Shown piece by piece: positions 1-13,600 of a stretch of 64,000 bases of DNA; position 1 is the stretch's first letter, and each line of letters starts with the position of its first letter. The position numbers and the translations under genes are program-made. Source of the DNA: Auanema rhodensis (lineage: Eukaryota > Nematoda > Chromadorea > Rhabditida > Rhabditidae). The notes beneath the pieces were generated by a model, which worked only from the letters and a program-made list of their open reading frames with translations, was not told where the DNA came from and did no database searches. The DNA lies in the NCBI GenBank assembly GCA_964057225.1, contig OZ059898.1, positions 8,060,001 to 8,124,000 of the forward strand, in the 5' to 3' direction.

Positions 1-528
1 ATGACATCCCACCCACCTCCATGTTAAACGATCTCTCTCTATCTCTCAATTTCTGTTTCTCTCTTCCTATCCTTATGTCATAGTGTCTTTTTCGATTTTT
101 CTTTCGATTAAAATTCCTCCAACACTCTACATTAAACCATATTGTTTTATCTATATTTCTAACTTCTAGCTATATTCTCGCTACAACATACTCCCCCCTT
201 CCGTCCCTCGGCTTTCTCTATCTATCTCTATCTCTCTTTTTCTTTATCCATATTTCACTTGTTTTTATTACAAAAACGAGAGAAAGAGATAGAAGAGAGT
301 AGCAGTCACTCAGTCAGTTTGTCGTGTCAGTTAGTTAGTTCGACGACGTGGTCGTCATCCACGTTCTCGTCATCTGTATTGAGCAGACGACGTGTCCGTC
401 AGGATACCCTTTTCTGATAACTTTCTGACAAAAATTATATTCAAGTCAATTGTATCACATTCATCCTTTTCTTCTTTTTTTAAAATATATTCATTCCACC
501 TCATTGGAATTTCTATATTGATACAATC
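1..528 (+). promoter_or_regulatory. 5' flank of the LMO7-like gene
   Basis: No gene is seen here. The stretch is pyrimidine-rich (runs of CTCTCT and TATCTCT) and then changes near 275 to a purine-rich run, followed by several TCAGT-type motifs at about 305-340 that look like initiator elements. It probably holds promoter and 5' UTR sequence for the gene starting at 529. There is no clear TATA box. The role is inferred from position. Confidence 0.35.
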
Positions 529-3500
529 ATGGATTGGAATCGCTTGGAACGCCTTGAATCCATCGACCCCACTTCCCAAAGTCTGCAACAGATTTCTCAT
601 CAACTTGGTCTCGGTTCATCAAACCGTTTCCGTTACTTTGAGATTGAAAATCGTCCCGGTCTATTAGAAATTCGAGCTAGTTCATCACTTCGTCAAGGTC
701 CATTAGACATGCCTCTTATTGGTGGACGTAGACCGTTAAAACAGGTGAACCGATAATCTTTGAGCATAATTAATAATCAAAGTTGATTTATAAAATATAA
801 ATGTATATTGTATATATAATTTATTTTTTTTAATAATTTTCTTATTGGTCAAATCAATGATTCATATTATTTCCCACGTAGGTTTTTTTGTTTGAAAATT
901 ATGATATATAATCCATTCAATTATATTATATATATGTGAATAATTTGATGACCTATCATATATATTTTTCCGGTTTTATTTCAAAGCCTCTCATATAAAC
1001 TTATTTTCTAGTTAAAATGATATTAATGTTCTCATCTTTCCTTATGTAAGAAACTCGAGAATCAGATTTTCGAAGTTTAACACATATTTTCATATATCAA
1101 AATATGTCAACCAGTCATTTGCTAGATCATTTAGTCGTGGTAGTTAATCCGCCGAAATCTACTACTTTTTCAATTGAAATCGTTTCATATAAACCACTTT
1201 CATAATCAATCATATAAATAGTATAGTATAATATATATATGATATAGTACATACATACATACATACATACGCAGATTTTATTTCAAAACGTTGTCATATA
1301 TAGATTTTTTGATTTGTCGTTTTGCCAAAATCACAGAATATTTCATTTCAATTTGACTATATTTTTAACGAAAATTATTTAAAAATGCGTATAGTTCGCT
1401 TTGCTTTAGAAGAGAAGGTTTGTTTTAAATATTTCAATTTATTAAATTATGCCCATAATTTATTCGTAAACAACAACAAGTATAAATAAGATTATAACAG
1501 ATTACAATAGTCTCATAAGCCATATTATCAGTAAAAACAACAAATAAAGAAATATTATTAAAATTAGTTGAATTTAATTATAATTTTCTTAATTTCAGAA
1601 TTCGAAGGAAGAAATTCTAACAATCCGTTCTCCCGCAGCTGAGGAGAATAACGATTCTGGCATAGAAAATAATCGTAACAGCAGCTCTCATTCTCCTTCA
1701 ACTTCTTTGGATTTCTCGCCAAGAAGTATATTTTCGTTTTTTTCTTCATGACATTCTAATTTTGAATTTAGGTACGGACTTTCTTTCACCAAAGAGTCAT
1801 TCATCTTCTTCTGAACATCTTCCACCACCGCCACCACCACCATCACAACCACCTGTAGAATCTCTCACTTCTACTCAATCAATCCAAACTCGTCAATTGG
1901 ATCAAGTAAGCTTTCAAAAATTAAATGATTGTTTATTCTTATATATTAGGTATTGGTTCCTGTGTCTACTACTGGTTCCTCTTACGTGCGTAGACCATCA
2001 CCTTTAGAAGAGAACATCGATTATCCTCCTCCACCACATCATCTCCAAAAACAAATATCAAGTGATAAGGTAAATCGATTATATAGTTCATTAAAAAATA
2101 ATTTTTATTTATTTATAGATATCTAATAGCTCAGAGGAAGATATATTAACTTCGAACCGTGCACGTGTGTCTGCAACCATTCCGTCTTCAAGCTATCTTC
2201 GAGAACATACGAAGGTTGAGGTAAATAATTCTTTATATATTTATAAATTTACTATTTATTTCTTCTTGTGAGTATGCTAAATACAAGTATAAAATGTAAT
2301 TAAAACTCTTTATGAAGTGTTGCAACTCTGACAAGCAAATAATCGGAAATTATTGGCCGACTGACCTCAATGAGATTTTCGACATCAGATATGAAGAGAT
2401 GTGTTAGAAATCTATTTCATATATCTTATCTAATTATGACATATTAAAATCCGGAACGTTATATATTAAAACGGAACTAACTATAAATAATATAACAATT
2501 TCATTAAATATTGATTATTTATAATTAAGAAAATAAGGATATTGTACATTATTTGAATTTTCAGCCGTTCGTGGCACAATCCATTCGAGAGCATCAGGTA
2601 ACAACGAGCTCATCTGTCCCGGAGACAAACGGTATGATTTATAATAATTTATATCTGAAAACTGAAAATAGCAAATGATTCACAAATTTGGTTATATATG
2701 AAACTAAATTTAAATTGTTTCAGTTGATCTGACTGTAGAGCTGAACAGAGAGCAAAAAGCTGTTGTAACTGCTAATAAATTTCCAAATCGTGAACCAACA
2801 GCTTTCAAACGTTCAGATTCAGCAGCTACAGCTAACTTCCCTGTATGTTATATAAATTCTTTGATTTCTAACTTATTTGAATTATTATAGAGTAGTTCAA
2901 TTAATTCACAATATAGATTTGCATCTTCTGAGAATAACCTTAAGGCTCAAGAGGTAAATATTTGTTGTTTATTGATTTTTTTAAATTTTAAACTAATTAT
3001 TTTTATTTCTTCTTCTCCCTATTTTATATAAATAGCTTGTTCAATACATTATACTTACATGGTATATTTCATTTTTAATCATCTTCAGCCACCTCTAACT
3101 TCTAACCGTTCTACTACAACAAGCTATTACCAATACCGCAATAACCAACAAGCAGAAAATACTACTCCTTCTTCCTATCAAGCTAACCGTCAAATGGTAC
3201 TTTATTTCCTTTTTTATTATATTTATATAATATATTTATATTTTAGTTTCAACAACCAGTTCCATCCATACGACATCTATCTCATAGTATTAGTACTCCA
3301 AATGTTTCAAATAATTCTTCAACTTCTATGGCACCCCCTGTTCCACCAGCAACAACTACCATATATCGAACAGTTGATATTCCATTTGATGATTCATCAG
3401 CATCGTTGTATCAGCCACCCAAGCGTGATAAGGTTGAATTTAGTCTTATGACACTCAATGTTAAGCAATTCTTTAATTATAGGATGGTCTCATTGCCATA

Positions 3501-6500
3501 ACTATTGAGCTCGGAGCACAACCAGTTCACAAAGGTTTCGGGTTCTCTGTGAGCTGTGATCGTCGTCAGTGCATAGTTGATTCGGTTATTGTTGGAACTC
3601 CAGCTGACAAGTCAGGTCTCCAGGTATAGAAGTTTCTAAACGTATGTTTTCATATATGAATCGTTCAGATTGGGGATCGTATTGATTCCATTAACGGTGA
3701 GAAAACAGCTGATCAATTTCCATCAGCTATCAATCGAGCTATTCATGAAGCCACCCGTATGGGAGAAATCCATCTAAGAATTGAGCATAAAGATGGTCGG
3801 TTTTAGCACCTTTCAAAAGTTTAATGAAGATTAACAATATGCTTGTTTTAACTAATATGTTCATTTCCAACCTTTATAGTTCGAACCTTTACAACTCCAT
3901 CTTCTAATGTTAATTCTTCAAATAAGACTAATACTGTATCACCAACATCCAAGTTCAATCAGACGAGAAGCATGTTTGCTTCGGATAAACTAGTTGAATC
4001 TTACTCTGAATTCAAGAGAAAGCATTCTCGAAGTAAGATTTTCAGATCAAAGCATGTTATTAAAATCTTTAATAACTTATTTTTATTTTTCTCTGCATCT
4101 GCTTATAGCACCCCGCGAATATCCTGTTGCTCGTGATTATAACAGTCTACCCAGAACAACCTCAACATCCACAACCTCTTATGAGAGTTTACCTAGAAGA
4201 CGTGATGTTATAGCATCATGTATGTCATTTTCCATTACAAGTACATATGGCTTACTATTGTTTCCTTTTCAGCGTATGGAAGTGGAAAAGATCAGTTCGG
4301 CGGAAGTAGTAGATCATTAAATACAGCTTCTTCAGATTATAAGTAAGTGAATATAATAATTTCAATTAATAATGTTACTTGATTTACAGAGTTACTGCTT
4401 TACATGATAAAGTTGGACCGGGAAAGCTGTCAGATTTCGTTCCAGAAGTTGAGCGTTCAAGACTAGAAGATGGTCCAAGACGCCGTCAGGTAGATTCAGA
4501 GGAAGCACCACGAACTATCAGAAACTATCAAGTATTTTCAAATGAGGTAAATATTATAAATTTAATTAATGAATTTAATTTCGTTTAATTTCAGTTAGGC
4601 TATCGTAATCAAATTCAACAACATCAGCAGGTATGATTTATTCATTATTAAAAAAGAATTCAAAAGTTTTTTTCTTTAAAAAAAATCTAAAAATAGGTTA
4701 GGTACAGATGTTCATAGACTACTTTCAAGATTTTTTTCCAACTTTTCTCATATGTTACTCATAAGTTTCGCATACTCACTATCTTTTCCTAGCCTTCTGC
4801 TTCTATAGTATTCTGATTCATGAATTACAAAAAAAATCTTTTGTAGATATGGAAATGAATGACAAATATAAAACGAAAAATATGCTATTTCTCGTTTTTT
4901 TTTCTTATTCTTCTACATATATCTAACAATACTATCTAGTAGTATAATTTCTTCTTATAACTATAAGACCTAATTCGATTGAATTATGAAGTTTCGTTGT
5001 TGGAAAAGCTTTCATAAAACAAAACATGTTAAGAAGACTGTAAGTAATATGAAATATTTTAAAATACATCTTCAAAACATTTCAAATTATTACAAAACTA
5101 TCGAGACTATAGGTTTGTAAATACAAGAACCAATAGATATGTTGCTTTTTTTTGTTTTATTTGTATTAAAACTTTGGACCTTTCGAAGGTGTCGTTGGCT
5201 TCGTCGTTGTCACCATTCCTACCTAATGAATAGATGATGATTCTCGTCGTCATCATCAACGGCAGTCTAGCTCATCTATACAAATAATTCATGTGACAGA
5301 AAGGAACAAACAGACCTCGAAATAAGATGTCTGGAAGAGGACGATGAAAACGACCTCGTGTGCCCTCCTTCTCATTCTACTCCACAACTACATCATAAAC
5401 AATTTGTATTTCTTGTCTCTTCTACTAACTAATCAGCTTCACTTTTGAAAATAAAAAATTTCCAAAAATTCCTTAATTGATTCTCATCTTTTTTCCCTTT
5501 TCAGAATTCAAGTCCATCATCATATAAGCCTACTGAAGACATTCAAACCGAAGAAGATACTCATGCTCAAACTTACGTGGTATGTTCTTACATTGCATGT
5601 TTTTTTAATTACAAAAATCTGATTTATTTTTAATATTTTATCACCAAAACAAGAATATTTTATATAATCTGTCGCTTTTCTAATCAGTTCCAACCTAAGT
5701 TTAGCTTTCAAGCACATGATAAAGAAAATCAAAGGAATATCATCGTCATTGTGGTACAACATCATCTTGTACTTACATCTACACAATTCAGGAAAATAAT
5801 GCTATGCTTTATTTCTTCAATATATTCTATTTTTTCTTTCAAGTCTACTATCTTCTTCTAAGAAATTTTCTGTTCCAGCTGTTTCAAGAAGGACTTCTGT
5901 GCATGCTTTGCTCTCAATCAGCATACTATATGTGTGAATATTTACTTCTTTTCCTACAACTTCTCTGCGTATCACCTTGCCTGAACTTCTATTTCCATTT
6001 ATTTCCGCACCTTTCCTTCCACCTGGATTATTTGCCTATATTTTATAATTTTTCAATTTTCAACTGAAATATTCTAGAAGGGTCACTCCGCACCTGAAGT
6101 TCATCTTCCTCGAGTTGGCATTCTAAAAACCACATCATTAGCAAGACAGCTTGAAAACGAGCAGTATCTGAGACAACAGCATCAACGTTTATCTCATCAG
6201 CAAGAGCATCATTACGCTACATTAGAAGATATTCGTCATAATTTGAAACAACCTGTCACGCGTAATATTCCTATCGAAATTCTACGTCCAGGTGCTGAAG
6301 TGCCATTGACACCGATTACACACGTATCCGAATACGACATTGTGTCAGACGGAGACGAAGACGACGATCATCTATTTGAACGTATGCATCAGAAGCAGCC
6401 ATTCCATACAGTCGGATCGTACGGCGTTGCTCGTAATATAACTCCACGTGAACGTCAACCTTATCGATCAGGCTTAGTAGGCATGGCTTCATATTCATCT

Positions 6501-8526
6501 GTGCCAGAATTACGTTCGCGATCATCTGACTCATTGGACATCAGCAATGTCTCTCATCGGTTTTATGATCGCGAAGGCAATAGCGTTCAACGTGATCAAT
6601 TAGCAGTAAATTCTATTCCAATTCATATTCAACGAGATTACGGAGAATATATGTATCGTAGAGAAGAGAAAACACTTCTGGTATGTTAAATGAAAAGAAA
6701 AAAATACGAAGTTTCCAGAGCGTATTGGCAAACATTTCTATCAAAACATACAAAGAAAAATATTTATATTTCATTAAATAACAAAATATATTAGTAGTTT
6801 TCTGATTTTAAAGCTTCAGATTATAATATAAAATTCTTTATAAACATATTTTGAGTAGTTTTTCTAAGATATATTAACAATTTCTTGAATATTAATTATA
6901 TTAGGAAACTCATGATTGGCGTGACATCATCAACCAACAACGTCAACCAGCTCCAGGGCTTCCAGTAAATAATCACAAAATCAAAGAAGTTACTGCTTCA
7001 ATGAGGTAATAGTGATAACACTAAGATGTCAATTAATTCTCTTGTTTAGCAATTTACCTTCTATCATTGATCGTAAACATGAAGAATCTAAAAAGTTACT
7101 TCGTGAACAGAATGATTATCAATACCAGTCCAAAGATTGGAAACAAACACCTATAGATCTTCATACAACAGTAATTATTGTTATTTTATTAAGATAATTA
7201 AGTAATTTTGCTTTAGAAAACAACTGAAACAGCATATTCGGGATATAACTCATTAGGCTACAAGCCAAAACTGACTAATAATATCGATAATACTAATACA
7301 AATAGCTATACATCAAAAACAGTTCGAGAAGATACTACCCGATACGATGACTATAGATCCAAGAATGTTAACTCACAGAATCATACATCAATCAGTACCA
7401 ACTCGCCAGCACAGAAAGAAGCGCAAGAATACATTCCTGGAGGCTATAAGGAAGAGAAGCAGGAAAGTGTTGTAGCCGTAAGCGGAAAACATCGTTGTGC
7501 ACATTGCTCAACAGAATTAGGTAAGTATTTCCGGGTTTAAGGTTCAAATTTTACAAGTATACATAACTTCACTTAATCATTAAAACTCAACAACTATTAA
7601 TTATTATTTGGTATATAAGATTTGAAATTTGCATATATATATATATATATATGTACATATCTTTATGTACATACAGTATTTCAAATCTTTGCAACAGCAT
7701 GTATGGGTTGAGGGGAATAAAATCAAAACATGTTACTTACTTAAAACAAAAATTAAAATTAAATGGGAAGGTTTTGGATCAATATTTTTCTAACTGAATC
7801 ACATAACATTCATTATTTGATATTTTTTCGTTTTCGTAATTGGTTAGAAAATACTTCTTTTCAGAAAATTCTAAGCTGTGCCCATGTCGTTATAAAGCCT
7901 TCGCAGAGGCTTAAAGATTTTATACAAACTTATAAAAGAAATTAATTTGTAATCATGAAATATCTGCGACTTAATAACAAACTTTCTGATCTTTTGGTAC
8001 ATCAAAAAATATATATAAACATAATAAATATGCATACATACGATGTTGAACTATTTATACAATCTTATCGCATTCTCTCATATTTAAAGTAAGGTAAACA
8101 TACACAAATATAAATTTTTCTAATTATTAAAATAAGTTTTATATTCATTTATATTCATTTAGGCCGAGGAGCAGCTATGATTGTGGAATCATTAAATTTA
8201 TATTATCACCTTGCTTGCTTCAAATGCTTTGTTTGTAAGGCCCCATTAGGTCAGTTAAAACTTTAATTTGAATATAAAAAATTTCATATTCAAATACAGA
8301 ATTTGGATAGAATTTATAAACTTTTTATTGTGTTCTTGAAGTTTGCATTATGAAACTTTCGCTCTCAGCTTAGCTCAATAGCTTTTCATCAAACTTTGTT
8401 GGACTTACTAATTGTTTTTTTTCTTCAGGTTCCGGTGCCACAGGAACAGATGTTCGTGTAAGAGAAGGACATCTTCATTGTCAAAGCTGCTACAGTAATG
8501 ATAAACTTCAACTAAGCAAAGTCTAA
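529..8526 (+). CDS. LMO7/LIMCH1-like PDZ and LIM domain protein (multi-exon)
   Basis: A cytoskeletal or junctional scaffold by family. Exons seen include 529-744, from 1599, from about 1772, a PDZ pair at about 3483-3800, a large exon at about 6079-6680, one at about 7217-7520, and two terminal LIM exons at about 8161-8250 and 8429-8526. The PDZ domain has a KGFGFSV carboxylate-binding loop and a [11 protein letters not shown] segment. The C-terminus is a single LIM domain with all eight ligands in order (C-x2-C, H-x2-C, C-x2-C, C-x2-C), and its [16 protein letters not shown] stretch is close to the LMO7/LIMCH1 type. Between them lie long polar low-complexity segments, including a proline run and an acidic GDEDDDH patch. 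The N-terminal calponin-homology domain of vertebrate LMO7 is not seen. The start at 529 gives 72 whole codons before a GT donor. Inner exon boundaries are estimates. Confidence 0.82.
1385..1417 (+). other. Candidate alternative first exon of the LMO7-like gene
   Basis: An ATG followed by eleven codons (reading [11 protein letters not shown]) ends at a GTTTGT donor. This matches the phase (0) of the acceptor at 1598/1599 used by the main first exon, so it could serve as the start of a shorter 5' isoform. It lies inside intron 1. Only frame compatibility and the splice site support it. Confidence 0.3.
4633..5504 (+). other. Large intron of the LMO7-like gene
   Basis: This stretch separates short exons of the LMO7-like gene. 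It contains no convincing exon. It holds AT-rich sequence and a short less AT-rich stretch around 5180-5280 with GTCGTT and GTCGTC repeats. No RNA gene or repeat family was recognised. Confidence 0.5.
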
Positions 8527-9592
8527 TGGATTTTACTATCAAAACCACCAAACATCTCTGAAATAAAATAATGCATCTAAATATCTTTCTGAAATAATTT
8601 TAAAAAACGTTGTGCTGTTCAATATGAATTTAATATCTAAAACGCATATTGTTTCACTTTATTTTTTTCTCTGGCATTTTAAAAATTAATGATGATACTT
8701 TTTAACGTCATATATCCTTGCCTTGACTAAAACAGAAACATAGTTAACATCAAACAGTTTCTAAGAAGTTTTATTGTCAACATATATTCATTATTTCATG
8801 CACAGATGATGTATTCTAACAAAAAAATTGTTTTTAAACAATTCTCTAACATAATTAACCCATCAAAACTAACAAGAAATGATATTTAATATTGAAGATC
8901 AATTTATTTCTCGTTGCAAGTCATAAAAATCAATATACACAGCTTTTACAAATTAGTACGAACAATTGTAAATTTAATAAAGAGTTTATAAATTATGTTT
9001 TCTTTCACAATACAGAAGTAAGCTCCTCAGCAGTTATACCTCAGCTTTTGTTTGCGTATATTGAAAAAAATAGAGCCAAGAATGGCGATGGAAGTAGAAG
9101 AAACCAACTTCAATCGTGCCCTTATTTAAAGTTAATTAATATTTTTTAATATTTTCAATAGCATTAGATTAGCAAAACAAATCAGTGAACTGCATAATAG
9201 GGAATTGGAACAAATTTTTGTAGAATTCAAACAAGTCGTCATCCTTTTTTATCAACCTATGTTGATATTGAGTCAAATGATGGGAAACAACTCTTATATT
9301 GTACATGTTTTACTAAAATCACTACTTTCTATATTTTATTAACAATTAAACAGCAATTTATATGAAATCTAGTATTTCTTGTTTGGCCTGTCTCTGAAAG
9401 CTAGACGTCTCCATCATCTCATTTTGCGCCTACATCCTTTGCGTCTTTTCTGTTGAACTTTGCGGACATTTCTTTCGATAATGGTTTATTGATATTATAT
9501 ATTGCATAATTATATATGATTAAGTTTTTTTTTATTTTAATCATAGAAGCGTGATATTTCTATATTTTCAGAATTATTTAATATTTTTTATA
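8527..9592. other. Intergenic region, possible short coding remnant
   Basis: This holds the 3' flank of the LMO7-like gene (AATAAA-type signal near 8561-8570) and the 5' flank of the ferredoxin gene. Around 9160-9235, behind a TTTTCAATAG acceptor, one plus-strand frame reads like protein (it includes RLAKQISELHNRELEQIF). The segment upstream hits a stop before any usable donor, so I could not build a gene. It may be a remnant or a chance frame. Confidence 0.3.
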
Positions 9593-10174
9593 ATGCAGTT
9601 GAACCTTCTTAGGGGTTCTTTGGGACGCATTGTTTCAATCGCTGTTAGAAAACCTATTTATGTAACTAAAACTTCAGTATATTCCACAAAAACGGTCACC
9701 TTTGTTAGTGGATCCGAAACGTTTGTTGGTAAAGCTAAGGTATATATCTTTTTGGTTTATTGTTTACTTCTAATGTTATTATTATCATAGGAGGGAGAAA
9801 GTTTGTTGGATGTTGTAATTAACAATGACCTTCCTCTTGATGGTTTTGGAGCTTGTGAAGGTATTTCTAGTTTTTTTCATTATTAGAAAAAATGATTATG
9901 TAATGTAGGAACACTAGCTTGCTGTACTTGCCATGTTATTTTAAATCCTAAAGATTTTCAACGGGAAGACGATGTCAATCCTCCAACGGAAGAAGAAATG
10001 GATTTACTAGATTTAGCTCCTGATCTAAATGATTATTCCCGCTTGGGTTGCCAAGTTAGTCATGGTACTTTAATAAGATTTCTTTTTTTGTTTCAGATTA
10101 AATTGCTCAAGGAAGATAACGAGATCCATGTTGTTGTGCCTACAGCCAAACGAGACGCGCGGGCTTTAGATTAA
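9593..10174 (+). CDS. Mitochondrial [2Fe-2S] ferredoxin, adrenodoxin/FDX2 type
   Basis: Electron carrier of the mitochondrial matrix that passes electrons from ferredoxin reductase to iron-sulfur cluster assembly (FDX2-like role) or to P450s. Four exons, 9593-9739, 9791-9860, 9909-10054 and 10097-10174, join in frame. The N-terminus is basic, with few acidic residues, as expected for a mitochondrial presequence. The cluster ligands are present: [13 protein letters not shown] gives C-x5-C-x2-C, and the fourth cysteine is in SRLGCQ. The segment [13 protein letters not shown] matches the conserved region before that last cysteine in adrenodoxins. There is one extra cysteine beside the second ligand. 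The three introns are about 40-55 bp. FDX1 versus FDX2 assignment is by impression. The adrenodoxin fold is secure. Confidence 0.92.
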
Positions 10175-10614
10175 TAGAAATTTCATTTTACTGATAGCTT
10201 ATAAATTTTTTATTTTCTACTTTTTTCTTTTGTTTCAATAAGACATCAAACGAGTTTTATTACTATAACGATGCATTCTAAAACATTTCATTATATGAGC
10301 ACTAGCAAAGTTGACTAATTTTCCGCACATAGGTTTTTACTACGATTGTTATAGATCTTCAGCAAAGACATAGCGTCTGAGTTTCACTCAATTTCCTCAT
10401 TCTATTTCCTACTCTATTCATTTATCTCTGTTTAGGAATAGCAGTATAGGTTTAAGCACCTGTGATAAATATCTCTTTGCCCCTAGCCTGTCCGTTATCT
10501 GACCAATGGCTACACAACAACTGGCTTGCTTATTCCTGTTTAGCAACCCAAGTACGCGTCTCCTTTTTTCATAAGCGGTCTTACCAATTTGTTAATTATA
10601 ATATATTTGCCCCC
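10175..10614. other. Intergenic region before teneurin
   Basis: The 3' UTR of the ferredoxin gene passes into the presumed distal promoter of teneurin. No ORF of note, RNA gene or repeat is visible. A less AT-rich stretch at about 10470-10580 could be promoter sequence, but no defined motif supports this. Confidence 0.35.
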
Positions 10615-13600
10615 ATGGACTTAAAAAATGATAGCAAAAATGAAATTGCTGCTCCATTACAACAGTTCAAACCTAATAAGTATATTCTACGTATTCGTAC
10701 CAGCAGTCAACCAAGTTCAATTACAACAGGTGAGTTTTAATCTGTAAATTATATTTGTATCAGATTCATCATCTGTGTACCAGCCTCTGTATATCTATTC
10801 AATATTATAACCAAATAATTGCAACCGTATGTTGCCATTGATGTAGATTCTGTTCGCACTATTAGCTGGCTTAATTACTCTTGGGTCCAATAACATAACA
10901 AACTATCAGGCTCTTCCGGTCATAGACATCGGCTGCGACCATCATGTCATGACATATTTATGTATTTCTTATTTGTCCTATTGCCGTGTCGGGCAGAAAT
11001 CTTTTTTTCTTGAAAGTTTCATATTTTTCTTTTCTTCACATTTGTGGAAAGTTCTTGCTATCATAAATAAATTGAATTTCAAATTAATCCCTCGTAGTAG
11101 TGATTAACGATTCTGTTTCACATCATTTTCTTAAAAACAATTACTATTGACAGTGTAATCAAGGTAATATAATCTTTCGATACGAAATCATGTCATTTAT
11201 CCAATTTTACAACAAACACTAGGGTCAAATCTCCCAGCTCATCGCATTGGCTTGATCCCAAGTTGATCTAATCGACGCCTGCTGTTGCTCACATCATCAC
11301 TCACTTACTATTGATGATTAGAAGATAAGATGAACAAGAAAACGATCAAATCGTGAATTTGATACGTATGACTCACATCCGGAATCCAACTTTATCCCAG
11401 CCGGTCGAACCGCTCCTTTTCTTCAAATTCTAGTTACTCAGACAGCTGCTTACATATTCAACGCACTCTACGTTGGCTATACATCACTGAATATATTTTA
11501 TTTTTCTTTAATTAGTATTGATTACTAAATTTTTCAAAGTATTAATTGTTCATAATTAGCATAACACTTGTCTTTTTCGCGTGAATGCTTTGCGTGGGAA
11601 AAGATGCTGCATTCAAAATTTTAAAATATAATTGTTCCCAGTTAAAGATTGGTTGCTTCATTTTGATTTAATATTTCCTAATCATATATTTAATTTTATT
11701 AAATTTCATCAAGGGAATTTCAATAATTGGGGCTAAAACTGTGATATATACGAAGATCTATTTTATTGTGAAGAAAGCGATCTTATAGACATTGATTTGT
11801 TCAAAGTCATTTATCACTCAATGAGCGTCAATTGCAGAAGAAGAAAGTTCGTCATCTGAGGAAAGTGCTAAAGAAAAGTTTGAAATAACCTCCAGTGAGT
11901 ACACTGAAGTGAAATTACCACAACTTAGGTACGTTTTAATATATTCGTTTAATTGTCCTTTTTACTTTTGATTGAAAATAACTTTTCTGTTCTATTGTTT
12001 GGAATTTTTTCTGTTAACAATATTTCTAATTATCGTTCCCCTATTCAGATCCCAATGTTCTACCGACAGCTCAGATATGTCTAGTAGCCAACAGAATAGC
12101 ACCATCAATTCAAGGTTATTTTTTATTTAATTCTAAATTGTCTTTTGTGAATGGAAACTTTTGAACAATTGTTTTATAAAAAAAGACTCTGTTTACCAAA
12201 GAAAATAAAATAAAATGAAATAAAATATGACAACATACTTTGTTTTAGAACGGATGGTGAACGAGTACCCCGTCTTGCTCCTGGCGTCTATCATAAAATG
12301 CCAACTCCTATTCTAAGTGAGCATGAGAAATCAATATTGAGTAACAGTACAGGCGGTCAGTCAATTTCATAACGATCTGATTTTACTACTCTATTTACCA
12401 TCCTCAGCCATGATATATTCTCTGATTCTAAATCTAGTTGTAAATTATGTAATTCTTTCTACACCTTCTCCTTATTGATCAAATATATTCATTCCACAAC
12501 CCTAACTATTTACCATATAAGTTTTCTCGTCCAGTATTTATAAAATGAACGCATCCAAACTGAAATAGCTTTTTTTGTCGCTCTTAGTGGCTGACTTACA
12601 GCTGAGTTGCGGGATTGTTCGTTTCGTTTTTCTTTGTTCATCGTTTCTGGAATGTCCAGAACATAGAACAGCTTTCATTGTCTAACTGCCTAACATCTTG
12701 TCTCAATCACAGTCTGCTTTATCTCTCACTCGTTTTCTGCTCTCTTCTATTTTGTTCGCTATCCTTGAATTTTTTTCTTAGACATTAGCCTGTCGCTAAA
12801 TATTTAAGATGTAATCATTATACATTTTTTCATATCTTCTGACCATATTGCTCAGAAATGCGGATGAGTATATAGTACTTTCTATCCCTTAACGCTTCGT
12901 CTTTTTTTTAAAGTAACTTATCGAATATTTTGGCTCCTTTTTTCCACGTCACTTTGAGATGTTCTCCCAGTTGCCATAAAACAACATGTCACAGTCAGTC
13001 CTTGGCTATGAGTGTGACCAAGGTGTGGAGATGAGAACTCACCGTGGGCTGGCGCTCTGCTTTGACCCCAATTAAACAATTACTACAATCCTTCTTCACA
13101 AAACAAAAGGATGACTATGTGACTGGCGGTACCCGAATCAAATCTGAAAAGAGAATTACCCCCTATTTTTTCAACCAACTGCCATCTATAGAGGGCCATC
13201 CGTTTCGGGCTGTTGCTCATCTATATTTTGTATTTCTAGCTCTAACCGTTGCTTAGTATTTCTCCCTTTTCCGACCTTATCTACTTATATATGTACCTTT
13301 CTCATAAATTTAAGCTTAAAACCCAGTCCAGCAGTCCTAAAAGAAGTTACTGCTTTTGTTTTACTCTTTCCTTTCTCTTTTCATCTCATTCTGTCCTAAC
13401 ACCTTCACGCATTGAAACATGGAAAAAGCCAACTAGACTACTATATTAGACCTGAAGTGTTAGACATAAGTTTAATCTACTGCATCTTGCGCTCGTTACT
13501 ACTGCTCTTTTCCTATGCAATTGCATAAGAAGATGATGCACTGAATGACGAAAAGAGAAAGATGAAAAGAGCATTTCGTAGTAGAATATTTTACGGCTTG

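Noticed and set aside
8892..9149. 85-codon ORF between the LMO7-like and ferredoxin genes
   Set aside because: It has a random-looking composition and lacks a splice or start context. A nearby protein-like segment at about 9160-9235 is in a different arrangement and is noted separately.
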